Positions 62,286-64,000 of a stretch of DNA of 64,000 nt are shown piece after piece. The stretch covers positions 1,364,001-1,428,000 of the forward strand of contig CAWDNZ010000004.1 of NCBI GenBank assembly GCA_963803845.1. The letters are read 5' to 3'. This DNA comes from JABDIY01 sp963803845. GTDB lineage: Bacteria > Actinomycetota > Acidimicrobiia > Acidimicrobiales > SZUA-35. Every line of letters begins with the position of its first letter. The stretch's first letter is position 1. The translations under genes were made by a program, and so were the position numbers. The notes under the pieces were generated by a model. That model was not told where the DNA came from, did no database searches, and saw only the letters and a list, made by a program, of their open reading frames with translations.

Positions 62286-64000
62286 ATGCTGACAGACTCG
62301 CACCCCTCAGAAGCTGAGGACCAGGACCCAACGGCTTCAGATGGAGTAGTCGCTGATCCGAGGAACTCGGTGATCGCTCGGCTCGGGTTGCTCACCGCCA
62401 AACATCGGCACGTGACGCTGGCGGTCTGGGTGCTTCTGGTGACCGGGGGTCTCTACGCATTTGTCTCAGGACTCGATCGAGAGGGGTTCCCGCCGGTCGA
62501 CGTTCCGATCGTGGTGGTGGACGGTGCCTACTTCGTCGATGATCAAACCGCAGTAGATGGACTGGTGGCCACGCCTCTTCAGGAGGCATACAGCACGATC
62601 GAGGGGGTGGAGGAAGTGACCACCATCTCACTGCCCAGCGCCTTTTTCGTGGTGGTCCAGTTCGAGAGTGGATTCACTTCCCCCGACGGAGCCGCACTGT
62701 TGCAACCGGCCACCGATGCAGTCTCGTTGCCGCCCGAAGCCGTCGTAACAGTGAGGGCTCTCGATGCTACGAAGTTCCTCGAGGTCTACGACATCTTGGT
62801 TTCGGTCAGCGGACCGAGCGATGCCACCGCAGCTGATTTGGAGGCCGAGGCCGCCAAGATCCGGGAGTTCCTCGAAGGCACGCCCGGCGTCATCCAAGCA
62901 GATACTCGCAATCTCATCACCGAGCAGATCGATCCCGCCACCGGGGTGGAGGTGGCCCGCCAGACGCGCTACACCCGCACGTTCTTCGCCGGTGATGACA
63001 GTTATTCCCCAGCGATCGCCGTAGGCCTCATTCGTGATCCGGCCGACAGCAGCCTGGACATCCTGGGGTTCTCCGATGCGGTCAATGCCCGGCTTGCTTC
63101 GGCGGACGCTCCGGTTCTCAGCGACGGCTACAGCGCCGCAATCACTGCGGACTTCGCGGTGGACATTCGAACCCAGGTGAGCAGCCTCATCAGGAATCTG
63201 GTCACGGGTCTCATCGCAGTGGTCATCGTCAGCTTCGTGCTGATCGGCTGGCGGGCCAGTGTGGTCACCGGGCTGTTCATGATCACCGTGGTGATGGCTG
63301 CGCTCCTCGGCCTAATGACATTTGGTTACACGCTGAACACCATCACCCTCTTCGGCTTGATCCTCACACTGGGGCTGTTGGTCGACGATGCCATCGTGAT
63401 TGGTGAGAGTATCGATGCCACCAAAATCGAGGGGGGAACCGAGGAGCGTATTCTTGGTGTCTCTTTGACCCGGGTAGCACTGGCTTCGATGGCAGGAACG
63501 CTCACCACGGTGCTCGTCTTCGGCCCGTTGTTGTTCATCGGTGGCATCCTCGGCGAGTTCATTCGAGCCATACCCGTCACGGTCATCATCACGCTTCTCG
63601 TGAGCTACATCTTCTCGGTGGTGTTCATTCCCGCCATCGGCAAGTTCATGCTTCTGCGGGGAGGGCCATCGAAGAGCCCGATCATCAACGTTCAAAAGTC
63701 CATTGCTCGACAACTCGGGCGGCTGGCGGCCTTTCCAGCCCGCGGTAGTGTCGCCGGGGTTGTGGTCGGCATCCTGCTGGGCCTACTTCCCGTCGCCGCG
63801 ATCTTCGGGGCTGGGGTCATCGCCGGCGGCTTGGGCTTCAATATCTTCCCGGCTTCCAAGGATGCCAATGTCCTCCAGGTGGCGGTGGACTTCCCGCCGG
63901 GTATAACGATCGAGCAAGCCGAGGAAATCGCCGATGAAATCGATGCCATCGTGGTGAACGTATTGGGTGAGGATCTCCTCCGCAGCCAGTACGTCCGGGG
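62286..64000 (+). CDS. RND superfamily efflux transporter, truncated by the window edge
   Basis: An open frame from ATG 62286 runs to the last base (571 codons visible). The first helix (HVTLAVWVLLVTGGLYAFV) is followed by a periplasmic-type porter domain of about 260 residues and a run of helices with GLFMITVVMAALLGL and LGLLVDDAIVIGESIDA, the helix-4 motif with the paired Asp residues used for proton relay in AcrB-type pumps. A second porter domain begins near the edge. It is divergent from the leuC unit with 50 bases between starts. Substrate unknown. Confidence 0.9.
   Translation, partial: MLTDSHPSEAEDQDPTASDGVVADPRNSVIARLGLLTAKHRHVTLAVWVLLVTGGLYAFVSGLDREGFPPVDVPIVVVDGAYFVDDQTAVDGLVATPLQEAYSTIEGVEEVTTISLPSAFFVVVQFESGFTSPDGAALLQPATDAVSLPPEAVVTVRALDATKFLEVYDILVSVSGPSDATAADLEAEAAKIREFLEGTPGVIQADTRNLITEQIDPATGVEVARQTRYTRTFFAGDDSYSPAIAVGLIRDPADSSLDILGFSDAVNARLASADAPVLSDGYSAAITADFAVDIRTQVSSLIRNLVTGLIAVVIVSFVLIGWRASVVTGLFMITVVMAALLGLMTFGYTLNTITLFGLILTLGLLVDDAIVIGESIDATKIEGGTEERILGVSLTRVALASMAGTLTTVLVFGPLLFIGGILGEFIRAIPVTVIITLLVSYIFSVVFIPAIGKFMLLRGGPSKSPIINVQKSIARQLGRLAAFPARGSVAGVVVGILLGLLPVAAIFGAGVIAGGLGFNIFPASKDANVLQVAVDFPPGITIEQAEEIADEIDAIVVNVLGEDLLRSQYVR

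Overview
The window looks like chromosomal DNA of a high-GC, free-living actinobacterium. The gene content points to an Acidimicrobiia-type lineage: a CvnA-like nitrate-sensor-domain kinase, DUF4032, DUF4349, PF09826 beta-propeller lipoproteins, an ArfA-like BON/OmpA protein, a TadG-like protein, and frequent GTG/TTG starts. This placement is inferred from gene families only. There is no rRNA, no convincing tRNA, no CRISPR array, no transposase and no phage module; this is mostly core chromosome with unusual intergenic DNA.

Layout: (1) 0-8.2 kb: a gene cut by the left edge, a DUF952 gene, a tightly overlapping minus-strand export operon (ABC ATPase, permease, ATPase, permease, MATE), a dienelactone-hydrolase-like gene, a BrkB-type membrane protein and a ribbon-helix-helix-like protein. 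(2) 8.2-18.2 kb: lon behind a perfect inverted repeat, a NadD-like nucleotidyltransferase overlapping an M1 metallopeptidase lipoprotein, a frameshifted MFS transporter, a DUF4349 lipoprotein, a TadG-like protein and TerC. (3) 18.4-24.7 kb: ilvD, a NamZ/DUF1343 lipoprotein, a 97-bp tandem repeat array, an SF2 helicase, and about 0.5 kb with no credible protein but many hairpins that read as a minus-strand structured RNA. (4) 24.7-30.1 kb: a 3-hydroxyacyl-CoA dehydrogenase/metY/hydrolase operon, aroQ, an OmpA/BON protein and a repeat-rich spacer. (5) 30.6-37.2 kb: a CvnA-like sensor kinase, then ilvB-ilvN-ilvC preceded by a complete attenuator (leader peptide rich in Leu/Ile/Val, pause hairpin, terminator). 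(6) 37.3-56 kb: mixed metabolism (NDH-2-like flavoprotein, VOC protein, hpt, glpD, secreted hydrolase, crotonase, second metY, cyclophilin, 2-oxoglutarate oxygenase-like protein, msrB, aminotransferase, S9 peptidase, DUF4032). (7) 56.3-64 kb: serA, a beta-propeller lipoprotein, leuD (frameshifted) and leuC behind a short coupled ORF, and the start of an RND transporter that runs off the right edge.

Together ilvD, ilvBNC, leuC and leuD cover much of branched-chain amino acid synthesis. serA and two MetY-like enzymes add serine and sulfur amino acid supply. Two genes (MFS at 13.5 kb, leuD at 60.5 kb) each need one extra base to restore a full family-length protein, so either real mutations or base-calling errors are present. 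Dispersed copies of a roughly 100-bp repeat lie in the spacers at 30.1, 37.2 and 49.5 kb, and its G/C-rich palindromic core also lies inside the 97-bp tandem array at 21.7-22.15 kb.
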